Positions 17,275 to 25,593 of a DNA stretch of 64,000 nucleotides are shown here, in pieces; within the stretch, counting starts at the first letter, position 1, and the number at the start of each line of letters is the position of its first letter. Position numbers and translations under genes: made by a program. The notes below the pieces were generated by a model that saw nothing but the letters and a program-made list of their open reading frames with translations, was not told the DNA's origin and ran no database searches. Where the stretch lies: the NCBI GenBank assembly GCA_045654245.1, contig JAZOMX010000017.1, positions 1-64,000 on the forward strand, read 5' to 3'. The DNA is from UBA10677 sp045654245. Its GTDB lineage: Bacteria > Bacillota > Clostridia > Christensenellales > Pumilibacteraceae.

Positions 17275-17988
17275 TTATTTAGCGCGTATAATCTTACCTT
17301 TTACTTCGTTTTCGTCCGTTATATCGTCAGCGTACGCCCAGTCAACCTCTTGCATACCGTTTTTCACCAAAAATTCGTTCGCTTTTGAAAAATGCTTGCA
17401 ACCAAAAAATCCTCGGTACGCCGAAAGCGGACTAGGATGCACGGTAGTTAGTACTAGATGTCGAGAAGGTATTAGCGATTTTTTATTGATTGCGTCCGAC
17501 CCCCAAAGCAAAAACACCATAGGCTTTTCTCGTTTTGCGAGCGCCTTGATTACGGCGTCGGTAAAGGTTTGCCAGCCGTAAGTCGAGTGGCTTTTAGGCT
17601 GATGCTCTCGCACCGTTAGAACGGTGTTTAGCAGTAAAACGCCTTGCTTTGCCCACCCCGTTAGCGTACTACCGTTAGGCGTTACGCCCGTGTCCGACTT
17701 GATTTCCTTGAATATGTTTACTAGCGACGGCGGAAGTTGAACGCCCTTGCCTACCGCAAACGCCATACCGTTAGCCTGCCCTTCGCCGTGGTAGGGGTCT
17801 TGCCCGATAATTACCACTTTTACTTCCTCGTACGGAACGGATGCGAACGCAGAATATATTTGCGTTTTGGGCGGATACACTTTCGCGGTCTCGTATTCTC
17901 GCTCGATTTTTTCAGTTAGCGTGGTAAAATACGGCTTTCCATACTCGTCGCAAAGCACGCTATCCCACGAATTTCCTATAATCTCCAT
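17275..17988 (-). CDS. ung: uracil-DNA glycosylase, family 1
   Basis: A 237-residue glycosylase that removes uracil from DNA in base-excision repair. The water-activating motif GQDPYHGEGQANG is complete, and the DNA-intercalation motif HPSPLSAYRGF lies near the C-terminus. Both are diagnostic of Ung. ATG 17988 is preferred because GGAGAA lies 6 bases upstream; an in-frame start eleven codons earlier sits between the promoter and that site. It is transcribed alone from a clear promoter at 18012-18040. Confidence 0.96.
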   Translation of the reverse strand: MEIIGNSWDSVLCDEYGKPYFTTLTEKIEREYETAKVYPPKTQIYSAFASVPYEEVKVVIIGQDPYHGEGQANGMAFAVGKGVQLPPSLVNIFKEIKSDTGVTPNGSTLTGWAKQGVLLLNTVLTVREHQPKSHSTYGWQTFTDAVIKALAKREKPMVFLLWGSDAINKKSLIPSRHLVLTTVHPSPLSAYRGFFGCKHFSKANEFLVKNGMQEVDWAYADDITDENEVKGKIIRAK

Positions 17989-18011
17989 TATTTTCTCCAA
18001 AGTTTTTCTAC

Positions 18012-18040
18012 ATTTTATCATAAAAAAGTAAAAATGTCCA
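18012..18040 (-). promoter_or_regulatory. ung promoter
   Basis: Minus-strand -35 TGGACA (18035-18040), 17-base spacer, -10 TAAAAT (18012-18017), just downstream of the ArsR-type gene. Confidence 0.75.
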
Positions 18041-18057
18041 TATATTTTAACACGCTA

Positions 18058-18402
18058 TCATAACGCTTTTTCGCTCGCAATCAACATTATGTCGAGCACT
18101 CGTTTGTCTTTTAGCGTGTAAAAACTAATTTTGCCTTGCTTTCGATAGTCCACTAGCCCCGCAAGACGCAAAGTTTTTAATTGATGTGAAACGGTGGTTT
18201 GGTTTATTGACAGCATAAGCGATATATCGTTAACGCACATATCGCTGATTGAAAGCGCGGAAAGAATTTTTACTCGCGTTTCGTCCGAGAGTACCGAGAA
18301 AAAATCGGCAAGCGTAACGAGTTGATTGCGTGAAGGCATAAAATCGCGTATTAGCGCTTGCGCTTTGCCGTCAAGAAGTAGTTTGTCGTCTAATATTTCC
18401 AT
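18058..18402 (-). CDS. ArsR-family winged-helix regulator
   Basis: A 114-residue DNA-binding protein. The winged helix is recognisable in the segment ETRVKILSALSISDMCVND, the recognition helix region NQTTVSHQLKTLR, and the wing GLVDYRKQGKISFYTL. In metal-sensing ArsR/SmtB proteins a CVC motif lies in the recognition helix. Here only a single Cys precedes it (MCVND, DMC), so a metal ligand set is not certain. No obvious metal exporter is adjacent, and its target is not deducible. GAGGGT lies just before the ATG. It is divergent from a small ORF at 18485. Confidence 0.85.
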   Translation of the reverse strand: MEILDDKLLLDGKAQALIRDFMPSRNQLVTLADFFSVLSDETRVKILSALSISDMCVNDISLMLSINQTTVSHQLKTLRLAGLVDYRKQGKISFYTLKDKRVLDIMLIASEKAL

Positions 18403-18484
18403 ACCCTCATTGTAACGATACTATTTCCGCACTTTTCCACTCGTTTTATCAAACTTTGTCTTTTTTAGTCGTAAGGAGTTTTCC

Positions 18485-18673
18485 GTGAACCAAGAAGATA
18501 TATTCAGACTGTTACTTATCGTTTTACTGCTTGCAAACAAGCAACTCTCCAACCAAACCGACGAAGAATTTTCGTACGCAAATTTAAATGACGTACTCGT
18601 TTTCTTTATGCTTTTGCGTGGGTTCGAGGACGGTAACGAAACCACTCCACAAAACGAAAACACCACTTTCTAA
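18485..18673 (+). CDS. small protein of unknown function, 62 residues
   Basis: A short frame starting at GTG 18485 with AAGGAG 7 bases upstream and ending just before a strong terminator (18679-18706). It therefore has the surroundings of a real gene. The product is acidic overall and has two hydrophobic stretches (LLLIVLLLA near the N-terminus and VLVFFMLLRGF in the second half), then a polar tail rich in Asn and Thr. It could be a small membrane-associated protein. I recognise no family. It is divergent from the ArsR-type regulator, which might control it. Confidence 0.55.
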   Translation: MNQEDIFRLLLIVLLLANKQLSNQTDEEFSYANLNDVLVFFMLLRGFEDGNETTPQNENTTF

Positions 18674-18678
18674 ACTAA

Positions 18679-18710
18679 AAAGCGTAGCCTCGTTCGGCTA
18701 CGCTTTTTTA
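18679..18710. terminator. bidirectional terminator, small ORF / argS
   Basis: Eleven-base arms AAAGCGTAGCC (18679-18689) and GGCTACGCTTT (18696-18706) with T-runs on both sides, between convergent genes. Confidence 0.88.
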
Positions 18711-20408
18711 TTACATTTTGTCGGGAGCGGAAATAAGAATTAGGCTTAATCCGTCCTTTAGAGTTTTGCATACCCAGTCGGTTAGCACTAATCTCGTCTT
18801 GCAAACGACGGGCTCTTCGCCTAAAATTCTATGGTCGATATAGAACTTATTATACGCTTTTGCTAGGTCGATTAAATACCTAGAAATTATGCTCGGCTCG
18901 TACTTATCCGCGCTATCTAGCACTACTGCGTCGAACGAAGAAAGTAGTTTTACTAGCGCAAACGAGGAATCGTCGCAAAGGACTTTCTCGTCGAACGGAG
19001 CATCAACCTCTCCAGCCCTAGCAATAACGGACTTGCATCTTGCGTGCGTGTACTGAATATACGGCGCCGTTTCGCCCTCGAAAGAAAGCGCTTTATCGTA
19101 AGAGAACACGAGGTCTTTTATTCTGCCTTGCGAAAGCGCGCCGAATACTACTGCGCCAACTCCTACTTGGTTTGCAATCTCTTCCTTACCCTCAAGGTTG
19201 GGGTTCTTACTCTCGATTACGCTCTTCGCTTTCTCTACCGCCGTGTCGAGAACTTCTTCAAGGAATACTACGTTACCCTTTCTAGTACTGAGCGAGCCTT
19301 GTCCTTCGAGGCTTACCATACCAAACGGAACGTGGATACAATCGCTTGCCCACTCCTTGCCCATAAGTTCGAGAACTTTGAACACTTGCTTAAAGTGTAA
19401 ATTTTGCTGATACGCTACGACGTAGAGATTCTTGTAAAAATCGTAGTGCGCTTTTCTGTATGACGCTGCGGCAAGGTCGCGAGTTGCGTATAGCGTTGCT
19501 CCGTCTGATTTTAGGATAAGGCAAGGCGCCATACCGTATTCGTCAAGATTAACTACTTTTGCGCCCTCGCTCTCTACGAGAAGATTTTTCTCTTCGAGTT
19601 CGTCGATTACGGGTTGCATTTTATCGTTATAAAACGCCTCGCCTGCATAAGAGTCGAACTCTACGCCTAACCTAGCGTAAACTTTCTTAACTTCGGCTAT
19701 CGTAATTTCTTTGAACTTATTGAAGATTTTATGCGCCTGCTCGTCGCCGTCTTCAATCTTTTTGAACCACGCTCTTCCCTCGTCTTCTAGTTTTTCGTCC
19801 TTTTCAGCCTCGCTATGGAAACGCACGTAGAGGTCGAGTAGCGCCTTTACACCACGCTTTTCAATATCCTCGTCGTTACCCCACTTAAGGTAAGCGCAAA
19901 TCATTTTACCGAACTGCGTTCCCCAGTCTCCGAGGTGGTTAATACCAACCGCGTTATAGCCTAGGTACTTGAAAATCTTATAGAGCGAACCGCCGATTAC
20001 GGTGGTTAGAAGATGTCCGATATGGAACGGTTTTGCGATATTGATTGACGAGTAGTCAATCGTTACCGTCTTTCCGTTACCTTCTTTTTGCTTGTACGCC
20101 GAACCGCCTTTTTCGTTAAGTTCAGTTGCGGTTAAACGAACGACTTCTTCTCTGTTAAAGAAAATATTTAGATATCCGCCTGCAATCTCCGTCTTGCCGA
20201 CCAAGGCGCAACCACAACCGTCGAGCATATTCTTAAGGTCGCTCGCTATCATTTGGGGCGCTTTACGGAGCGCTTTTGCGAACTTAAAACACGGCAAGCA
20301 TATATCTCCGCAACTGTCGTCTGGCGTGGGGGAGAGCGAGGATATTATTTCCTCTTCGCTAACTCCGTCGATTTTTATGTTTTTAGCAATAATTTTCTTA
20401 AAATCCAT
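18711..20408 (-). CDS. argS: arginyl-tRNA synthetase
   Basis: A 565-residue class I synthetase that charges tRNA-Arg. The N-terminal additional domain leads into SSINIAKPFHIGHLL (HIGH motif, around residue 125). The second ATP motif is degenerate, as is usual for ArgRS, with STRKGNVVFLEE in the KMSKS position. The C-terminal DALR anticodon-binding domain ends the protein. It is 11 bases downstream of ychF and most likely shares its transcript. The terminator at 18679-18706 closes the unit. Confidence 0.96.
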   Translation of the reverse strand: MDFKKIIAKNIKIDGVSEEEIISSLSPTPDDSCGDICLPCFKFAKALRKAPQMIASDLKNMLDGCGCALVGKTEIAGGYLNIFFNREEVVRLTATELNEKGGSAYKQKEGNGKTVTIDYSSINIAKPFHIGHLLTTVIGGSLYKIFKYLGYNAVGINHLGDWGTQFGKMICAYLKWGNDEDIEKRGVKALLDLYVRFHSEAEKDEKLEDEGRAWFKKIEDGDEQAHKIFNKFKEITIAEVKKVYARLGVEFDSYAGEAFYNDKMQPVIDELEEKNLLVESEGAKVVNLDEYGMAPCLILKSDGATLYATRDLAAASYRKAHYDFYKNLYVVAYQQNLHFKQVFKVLELMGKEWASDCIHVPFGMVSLEGQGSLSTRKGNVVFLEEVLDTAVEKAKSVIESKNPNLEGKEEIANQVGVGAVVFGALSQGRIKDLVFSYDKALSFEGETAPYIQYTHARCKSVIARAGEVDAPFDEKVLCDDSSFALVKLLSSFDAVVLDSADKYEPSIISRYLIDLAKAYNKFYIDHRILGEEPVVCKTRLVLTDWVCKTLKDGLSLILISAPDKM

Positions 20409-20419
20409 TTGTCTTTCCT

Positions 20420-21508
20420 TTATACGTTAAAGCGGAACAATACTACGTCTCCGTCTTTGAAAACGTATTCTTTTCCTTCGCTACGAACTTTACCCTTTTC
20501 TTTCGCCTGGTTAAATCCACCACACTCTACGAGGTCGTCGTAGGTCACGATTTCGGCTCTGATAAATCCTTTCTCAAAATCGCTGTGAATTTTGCCCGCA
20601 GCCTTAGGCGCTTTCGTTCCCTTTTCTATCGTCCACGCGCGAACTTCCTTTTCGCCCGCCGTTAAGTAACTGATTAGTCCGAGTAGTTCGTAACCCGTCT
20701 TAATAATACGGCTGAGTCCGCTCTCGGCTAAGCCTAAGTCGTCGATAAACATTTGGCGCTCTTCCTTGTCGAGTTGAGCAATCTCTTCTTCCACTTTCGC
20801 GCAGATTTCCATAAACTCCGATTTCTCGGTTTTAGCGAACTCTCTTACCTTATCTACGAACGGATTTTCTTTGCCGATATCGTTCTCGCCGATATTAGCG
20901 CAGTAAATTACGGGCTTTGAGGTAATGAGGAAGAACGAATCGGTAAGCGCCTTTTCGTCGTCAGATAGTTCTAGCGTTCTAATCGACTTACCCTCTTCTA
21001 GCGTAGTGCAAATCTTACGCAAAAGTTCAGCCTCTTCTATATAACTCTTTTCGCCAGTTTTTACGTACTTTTCAGCCTTGTCAAGTCTCTTTTTCGCACT
21101 CTCAAGGTCGGATAATACTAACTCAAGGTTAATCGTCTCAATATCTCTAAGAGGGTCTATGTTTCCGTCTACGTGAGTAATGTTCGCATCCTCGAAACAG
21201 CGTACCACGTGAACGATTGCGTCAACCTCTCTTATGTGCGACAAGAACTTGTTTCCTAGTCCCTCGCCTGCCGACGCGCCCTTAACTAGTCCTGCGATAT
21301 CTACGAACTCTAAAACCGCCGGCGTAATTTTTTTTGTATTATACATTTTTCCAAGCACGTCTAGTCGCTCGTCGGGAACGGCAACTACGCCCACGTTAGG
21401 CTCAATCGTGCAGAACGGGTAGTTAGCGCACTCCGCGCCTGCCTCCGTTATTGCGTTAAATAGCGTACTCTTTCCAACGTTGGGAAGTCCTACTACTCCT
21501 AATTTCAT
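20420..21508 (-). CDS. ychF: redox-regulated ATPase YchF
   Basis: A 362-residue Obg-related P-loop ATPase that binds ribosomes and is linked to oxidative-stress control. The P-loop GLPNVGKST (residues 6-14) is at the extreme N-terminus. The switch region VEFVDIAGLVKGASAGEGLGN follows, NIGEND-type residues replace the guanine-specificity motif as expected for YchF, and the C-terminal TGS-like domain includes GFIRAEIVTYDDLVECGG. GGAGAAAGCAA precedes the ATG. It has its own promoter at 21539-21567 and is co-transcribed with argS. Confidence 0.95.
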   Translation of the reverse strand: MKLGVVGLPNVGKSTLFNAITEAGAECANYPFCTIEPNVGVVAVPDERLDVLGKMYNTKKITPAVLEFVDIAGLVKGASAGEGLGNKFLSHIREVDAIVHVVRCFEDANITHVDGNIDPLRDIETINLELVLSDLESAKKRLDKAEKYVKTGEKSYIEEAELLRKICTTLEEGKSIRTLELSDDEKALTDSFFLITSKPVIYCANIGENDIGKENPFVDKVREFAKTEKSEFMEICAKVEEEIAQLDKEERQMFIDDLGLAESGLSRIIKTGYELLGLISYLTAGEKEVRAWTIEKGTKAPKAAGKIHSDFEKGFIRAEIVTYDDLVECGGFNQAKEKGKVRSEGKEYVFKDGDVVLFRFNV

Positions 21509-21538
21509 TTGCTTTCTCCGTTAGTTTTATTCCGAATT

Positions 21539-21567
21539 ATTATATATCAATTCGCCTTTTTTTGCAA
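21539..21567 (-). promoter_or_regulatory. ychF-argS promoter
   Basis: Minus-strand -35 TTGCAA (21562-21567), 17-base spacer, -10 TATAAT (21539-21544), about 30 bases before the ychF start. Confidence 0.8.
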
Positions 21568-21616
21568 CGCTTTTACCCCTATATAGGGTAAAAAATCACA
21601 TTATACTTGCTTTTTT

Positions 21617-23536
21617 CTACTGCGCTAGCGAAAAGGACACTTTGTCGAAGTGGACTGCATCCACTTTTACGGTTATTTTGTCGCCTAGTCTATAAGTGAT
21701 TGCGCCGTTAGACAGCGTTTGCGAACCCTCGTCGTACTTAAATCCGTATCCGCCAAGCGATTCTACTCTTATTAGTCCTTCAACGGTGTTATCTAGTTCG
21801 GCAAAAACTCCCCACTCGGTCACACCGCTTACCGTAGCGTCGTAAACTAGTCCCACTTTATCTTGCATAAACTTGGCTTTTAGTAGGTCGTCAACCTTTC
21901 TTTCCGCCTCTTCGGCTATCTTTTCACACTCGCTACTCTTTATCGACGAAAGGGTAACGAATTCGGCGTATCTATTAGCGTTTTCGCCCCTGAGCACGCT
22001 CTTGATTATTCTGTGTATAGATAGGTCGGGATATCTTCGTATCGGCGAAGTAAAGTGACAATAGTACTGCGCCGAAAGACCAAAATGTCCTAGGTTTTGA
22101 GGTTTATATTCCGCTTTGGACATAGAACGGAGCGAGGCGCGTTGAATTACGCTACGCACTCTTTCATCAAGGCTTTCCATAAGCACAGAGTAATCGCTTG
22201 GCGACGGTTTCTCGGGCAAAGAATATCCAAAACACGACAAAAATGCGTTTAGGTTTTCCACCTTTTCTTCGGGCGGAACTTCGTGCACTCGGTACACGAA
22301 CGGGATTTTCTTGTTAAAGTAGTGCTCGGCAACCGTTTCGTTTGCAATAAGCATAAATTCTTCGATAAGTTTATGCGAGAAAAGACGTTCTCGCTTTTGA
22401 ATATCGACTACCTCGTCGCCTTTCACGATAATCGCGCTCTCGGGAATATCGAACTCGACTGCGCCTCGGCGCATTCTACGCTCGTTTAGAAGTAACGCTA
22501 GTTCTTTGGCGGTAAAAAGCATATCGGCAATCTCACCAAGTCTCGCTTTTTCAGTTTCGTCGCCGTCGAAAAGGCGTTGAACTCTACCGTAAGTAAGTCT
22601 CGCTTTAGAACGGATTGCGCCCTCGATAATTTCGTGAGAAAGGGGCTCTCCCTCGTTATTAAAGTTTATAATTGCCGTCAGCGTTAGCCTATCTTCGCCC
22701 TCGTTAAGCGAACAAATTCCGTTGCTTAGTTTTTCAGGGAGCATAGGAATTACCCTGTCTGCAAAATACACGCTCGTTCCTCGCTCGAACGCCTCTTTAT
22801 CAAGCGCGCTACCCTCTTTAACGTACTCGGCGACGTCGGCAATATGGACGAAAAGTTTATACCCGTTATCAGTTTTTCTTACCTCGATTGCGTCGTCGAA
22901 GTCCTTACTGTCCTCGCCGTCAATAGTTACTACGAGGTCATCTCTAAAATCTCGTCTGCCTCTAATTTGCTCGGGTAAAACTTCGCTAGGGAGTAGTCTT
23001 GCCTCTTTTGAAACGGGTTTAGGAAATTTTTCGGGGAGCGAATACGACTTTATTACGCTCATAATATCCACTTCCGTTTCGCCGGCGTTACCCAAAACTT
23101 CAACAATCGTGCCCTTTAGTTTTCTAGCGGACGGGAGCAAGTTTACCACGACTTTATCGCCCGGAGAGGCGAAAACGCCACCACGCTCTATCCTTACGAA
23201 CTCGAGAGCGCGCTCGTCGGGGATTACGAATTTTCCGTCAAAAACTCCCACGATTTGTGTAAACTTTCTCTTGATTATTTTTACGACTTCGCCCTCGCCC
23301 GAACCACGACGCTCTGAAACTTTAACGACTTTTACTCTGTCGCCGTGAATAGCGCCCGAAAGCGCCGAGGCGGGAATAAAAATATCGCCACTTCCGTCGT
23401 CGGGAACGAAGAACGCAAAGCCTCTGCCCGTACCCTCGATTACTCCCTCAATCGGCAAATAGGACGGCACGAAAACTTTTTTCGGTCTTGCCGGTAAAGA
23501 CGCTTTCTTTTTCATTTTATAAGTCTTTTTCTTCAT
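21617..23536 (-). CDS. rnr: ribonuclease R (short form)
   Basis: A 639-residue 3'-5' exoribonuclease of the RNase II/R family. It has an OB-fold cold-shock region (residues about 25-170), the RNB catalytic core with TIDGEDSKDFDDAIEV carrying the metal-binding aspartates, PEKLSNGICSLNEGEDRLT, and a C-terminal S1 domain (TEWGVFAELDNTVEGLI). The usual N-terminal helix-turn-helix domain of RNase R is missing, and a short Lys-rich start replaces it, making the protein shorter than typical 700-800 residue enzymes. It follows secG, as in many Gram-positive genomes, but smpB and tmRNA are not adjacent here. Confidence 0.93.
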   Translation of the reverse strand: MKKKTYKMKKKASLPARPKKVFVPSYLPIEGVIEGTGRGFAFFVPDDGSGDIFIPASALSGAIHGDRVKVVKVSERRGSGEGEVVKIIKRKFTQIVGVFDGKFVIPDERALEFVRIERGGVFASPGDKVVVNLLPSARKLKGTIVEVLGNAGETEVDIMSVIKSYSLPEKFPKPVSKEARLLPSEVLPEQIRGRRDFRDDLVVTIDGEDSKDFDDAIEVRKTDNGYKLFVHIADVAEYVKEGSALDKEAFERGTSVYFADRVIPMLPEKLSNGICSLNEGEDRLTLTAIINFNNEGEPLSHEIIEGAIRSKARLTYGRVQRLFDGDETEKARLGEIADMLFTAKELALLLNERRMRRGAVEFDIPESAIIVKGDEVVDIQKRERLFSHKLIEEFMLIANETVAEHYFNKKIPFVYRVHEVPPEEKVENLNAFLSCFGYSLPEKPSPSDYSVLMESLDERVRSVIQRASLRSMSKAEYKPQNLGHFGLSAQYYCHFTSPIRRYPDLSIHRIIKSVLRGENANRYAEFVTLSSIKSSECEKIAEEAERKVDDLLKAKFMQDKVGLVYDATVSGVTEWGVFAELDNTVEGLIRVESLGGYGFKYDEGSQTLSNGAITYRLGDKITVKVDAVHFDKVSFSLAQ

Positions 23537-23560
23537 TTATTTTCCTTCTTTTTTTGCAAT

Positions 23561-23587
23561 AAAAAGGACGGGCAATAAATCCCGTCC
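23561..23587 (-). terminator. terminator between secG and rnr
   Basis: Minus-strand stem GGACGGG/CCCGTCC (23581-23587 with 23566-23572) followed by a T5 run. It probably limits read-through from secG into rnr. Confidence 0.75.
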
Positions 23588-23598
23588 GTTCGTTAGTT

Positions 23599-23907
23599 TT
23601 AGTTTCCGTAGTAAATAGCAACCGATACGAAGAAGAGTATCGAAAGCACTGCGATTGCGATTGCGATTACAACCGTCAATCTTTTAAGCAAACTTTCTAG
23701 CGTTTGCGATTTGTTCTTCGCATAGAAAGTATCGGCGTTTCCACCCTGCATTGCGTTAAGACTGCTACCGTCGTTGCTCTGTTGGAACAAAACTACGAAG
23801 ATAAGAGCGAGGGAAAGAACTGCGATAAGAATTAGGAGTACCATTCTTATAACGGGAAAAGAATCGGATATCCAAGGTGCTACTGCTAAAAATTGAAAAT
23901 TATTCAT
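23599..23907 (-). CDS. secG: preprotein translocase subunit SecG
   Basis: A 102-residue membrane protein of the SecYEG channel. Two hydrophobic helices (about residues 18-42 and 77-100) flank a cytoplasmic loop with FQQSNDGSSLNAMQGGNADTF, the conserved Gln- and Gly-rich SecG stretch. Size and position before rnr match other Firmicutes. AGAGGT precedes the ATG. A promoter with perfect spacing lies upstream at 23940-23968, and a terminator follows at 23561-23587. Confidence 0.92.
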   Translation of the reverse strand: MNNFQFLAVAPWISDSFPVIRMVLLILIAVLSLALIFVVLFQQSNDGSSLNAMQGGNADTFYAKNKSQTLESLLKRLTVVIAIAIAVLSILFFVSVAIYYGN

Positions 23908-23939
23908 AATAATTATACCTCTTGATTAAATGCTTATGT

Positions 23940-23968
23940 ATTGTAACACAAATTTTTTTTATTCGCAA
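23940..23968 (-). promoter_or_regulatory. secG promoter
   Basis: Minus-strand -35 TTGCGA (23963-23968), 17-base spacer, -10 TACAAT (23940-23945). Confidence 0.75.
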
Positions 23969-24055
23969 CTGTTTTTTATCCGCTTAAGCAAAAATCCCGT
24001 TCTTTTTTGCGATTTTTATCGATTTTACCGTAGTTATCGTCCTTTTCGCCAGTAG

Positions 24056-24084
24056 TTGACAAAAAACTCAAAAAGGTTTATACT
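24056..24084 (+). promoter_or_regulatory. promoter of the DUF1934 gene, leaderless type
   Basis: -35 TTGACA (24056-24061), 17-base spacer, -10 TATACT (24079-24084). The ATG is at 24091, six T residues after the box, and there is no space for a ribosome-binding site. Confidence 0.85.
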
Positions 24085-24090
24085 TTTTTT

Positions 24091-24468
24091 ATGAGTATTC
24101 CAGCAAAAATTAAACTATCGTCTTTGCCCACAACCGAGCAAATCGACGGACGAATTTCGTTTCTTCAAGAGAAAACTTCGCTAATGTTTTCTTACGAGGG
24201 CGAAACTTTTTTGGTTACTCTTTCCGAAAATAAGTTTAGAGTAAAAAAGACGGGCGCGCTTTCTTACGATATGCTTTTCGAGGAAAACTCAATCAATCCC
24301 GTTAGGCTAAAAACTAGCGAAGGCACGCTTAACGAGTTCTATATGACTACTCACTCGCTTACCGTAGAGCGGAAAAAAGATTTCCTTTCCGTTACCGCCG
24401 TTTACTCGTTCGACTGCAACCTCGAAACGCAGTCGGTAACGCTAGAGTGTAAGTTCTATGAAAGTTAA
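24091..24468 (+). CDS. DUF1934 (YwiB-like) beta-barrel protein
   Basis: A 125-residue protein resembling the DUF1934/YwiB family, small lipocalin-like beta-barrels of unknown function found in Firmicutes. Alternating hydrophobic strands and the segment MLFEENSINPVRLKTSEGTLNEFYMTTHSLTVER fit this family. In Bacillus the homologue lies beside argS; here argS is about 5 kb away. The start codon is six bases after a near-consensus -10 box, so the mRNA is probably leaderless. A bidirectional terminator overlaps the stop codon. Confidence 0.75.
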   Translation: MSIPAKIKLSSLPTTEQIDGRISFLQEKTSLMFSYEGETFLVTLSENKFRVKKTGALSYDMLFEENSINPVRLKTSEGTLNEFYMTTHSLTVERKKDFLSVTAVYSFDCNLETQSVTLECKFYES

Positions 24469-24500
24469 AACGCAAGAGAAAACCTCTTGCGTTTTTTATT
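24467..24500. terminator. bidirectional terminator
   Basis: Twelve-base arms AAAACGCAAGAG (24467-24478) and CTCTTGCGTTTT (24484-24495) with T- and A-runs, between the convergent DUF1934 and HD-domain genes. Confidence 0.88.
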
Positions 24501-25053
24501 ATCCGAAAATCTTAATACATAGCGACAAATACTCGTTATACGCATAAGTATCTTTTAAGTGTGTTAACCGTTTTGCAACGCCCAAGTAATACCAACCGTG
24601 CTTACTCTTATCTTTTTGGTTAAACCGCTCCCACAGTTTATCACCTAAAAGAGCGTAGTCTTGAGCCATTTCACGAATATTAGCAAGTTTATCGGCAAGA
24701 CAAATTATTTGCTCGTCTCTGTCCATTTGCTCTAATGCGTCGAGCGTTGCTTGTTTTCTTGTTTGCCAACTGTCCTTTTCTGACAAGTGGCGCATTTTAT
24801 CCTCGCTATCCGAGTCGACTAGCCTAGCCACTCGTTCGCCGAACTTTTCCCTAATTTCGTCAAGCGTTACTGAAGTATCCTCAACCGTGTCGTGAAGAAC
24901 GGAGGCGCATAAAACGTCCTCGTCACTCGTTATACTACTAGCCACGATAAGCGCCGAAAGTGGGTGCGTTATAAACGGTGTGTCTTTACCCTTTCTCGTT
25001 TGTTCTGCGTGAGCAATCGTTGCAAATATTATCGCCTCGTTGACTTTATCCAT
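24499..25053 (-). CDS. HD-domain protein, small alarmone-hydrolase-like
   Basis: A 184-residue single-domain HD phosphohydrolase resembling the hydrolase half of RelA/SpoT proteins (MESH1/SAH type). The motifs are present in order: FITHPL, the HD pair in SVLHDTVEDT, and a late aspartate in CLADKLANIREM. There is no synthetase domain. Known relatives remove the 3' pyrophosphate from (p)ppGpp, but other nucleotide substrates are possible. It has its own promoter (25076-25104) and GAGGTGG ribosome-binding site. It sits at the edge of an accessory module, so it may have arrived with it. Confidence 0.82.
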   Translation of the reverse strand: MDKVNEAIIFATIAHAEQTRKGKDTPFITHPLSALIVASSITSDEDVLCASVLHDTVEDTSVTLDEIREKFGERVARLVDSDSEDKMRHLSEKDSWQTRKQATLDALEQMDRDEQIICLADKLANIREMAQDYALLGDKLWERFNQKDKSKHGWYYLGVAKRLTHLKDTYAYNEYLSLCIKIFG

Positions 25054-25075
25054 ATTACCACCTCTCTTGTTTTAT

Positions 25076-25104
25076 ATTATAGCATACTTTTTCTCGCTTT
25101 TCAA
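25076..25104 (-). promoter_or_regulatory. promoter of the HD-domain gene
   Basis: Minus-strand -35 TTGAAA (25099-25104), 17-base spacer, -10 TATAAT (25076-25081), directly after the preceding gene. Confidence 0.75.
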
Positions 25105-25107
25105 GGA

Positions 25108-25593
25108 CTACGGATAAACAAGTGAGTAACAACCAACGATTTCTCGTGGAGTTATGCGCAAACGGGATAATTCGTCGTCACAATGAACTTCGTATCGTCT
25201 AACCACTAGAGCAATATTGTGCCCATTCCCAGGCGTTAAATCAACTAGCGTTCCATTATAGATAATATTGCCGTCGGCGTGCGTGAATTTAATATCGTAG
25301 TTTTCGTAATCTATCGGGAAATCAACGGACGGTAAGTTCTCTATTTCCTCTTCATTAACCTCAATTTTATAAGGGTCTAGAAAATAGTTGCGCGATTTAA
25401 GATTATCTATAATTGCGCCCGTGATAAATCCCTCTTCGTCGTCCACTTCGTCCCACAACTTTTTTATGCTAGCGTAACAATATGTCATAGCCTTAAAAAG
25501 TTCAGTCAAAGACAAGTCCCTTTCCATATATACTTTTAATTCCTCTTTGCTTTTTGAATACGCTTTCAAAACTTCAACTTTGTTATTAGTCAT
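25108..25593 (-). CDS. unrecognised protein, 161 residues
   Basis: I do not recognise a family. The frame begins at ATG 25593, inside the end of the preceding gene (8-base overlap), so the two are probably translationally coupled. The first half is charged and helical (KVEVLKAYSKSKEELKVYMERDLSLTEL). The second half looks like beta strands with acidic loops (PSVDFPIDYENYDIKFTHADG). There is no signal peptide or membrane helix, so it should be cytoplasmic. It is the third gene of a unit running from a perfect consensus promoter at 27105-27133 and is AT-richer than the core genes around it. Confidence 0.6.
   Translation of the reverse strand: MTNNKVEVLKAYSKSKEELKVYMERDLSLTELFKAMTYCYASIKKLWDEVDDEEGFITGAIIDNLKSRNYFLDPYKIEVNEEEIENLPSVDFPIDYENYDIKFTHADGNIIYNGTLVDLTPGNGHNIALVVRRYEVHCDDELSRLRITPREIVGCYSLVYP

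Noticed and set aside
21571..21593. Hairpin TTTTACCC/GGGTAAAA as a terminator of rnr or ychF
   Set aside because: The symmetrical stem has no U-run in the expected place on either strand relative to the gene ends, and it lies upstream of the ychF promoter.
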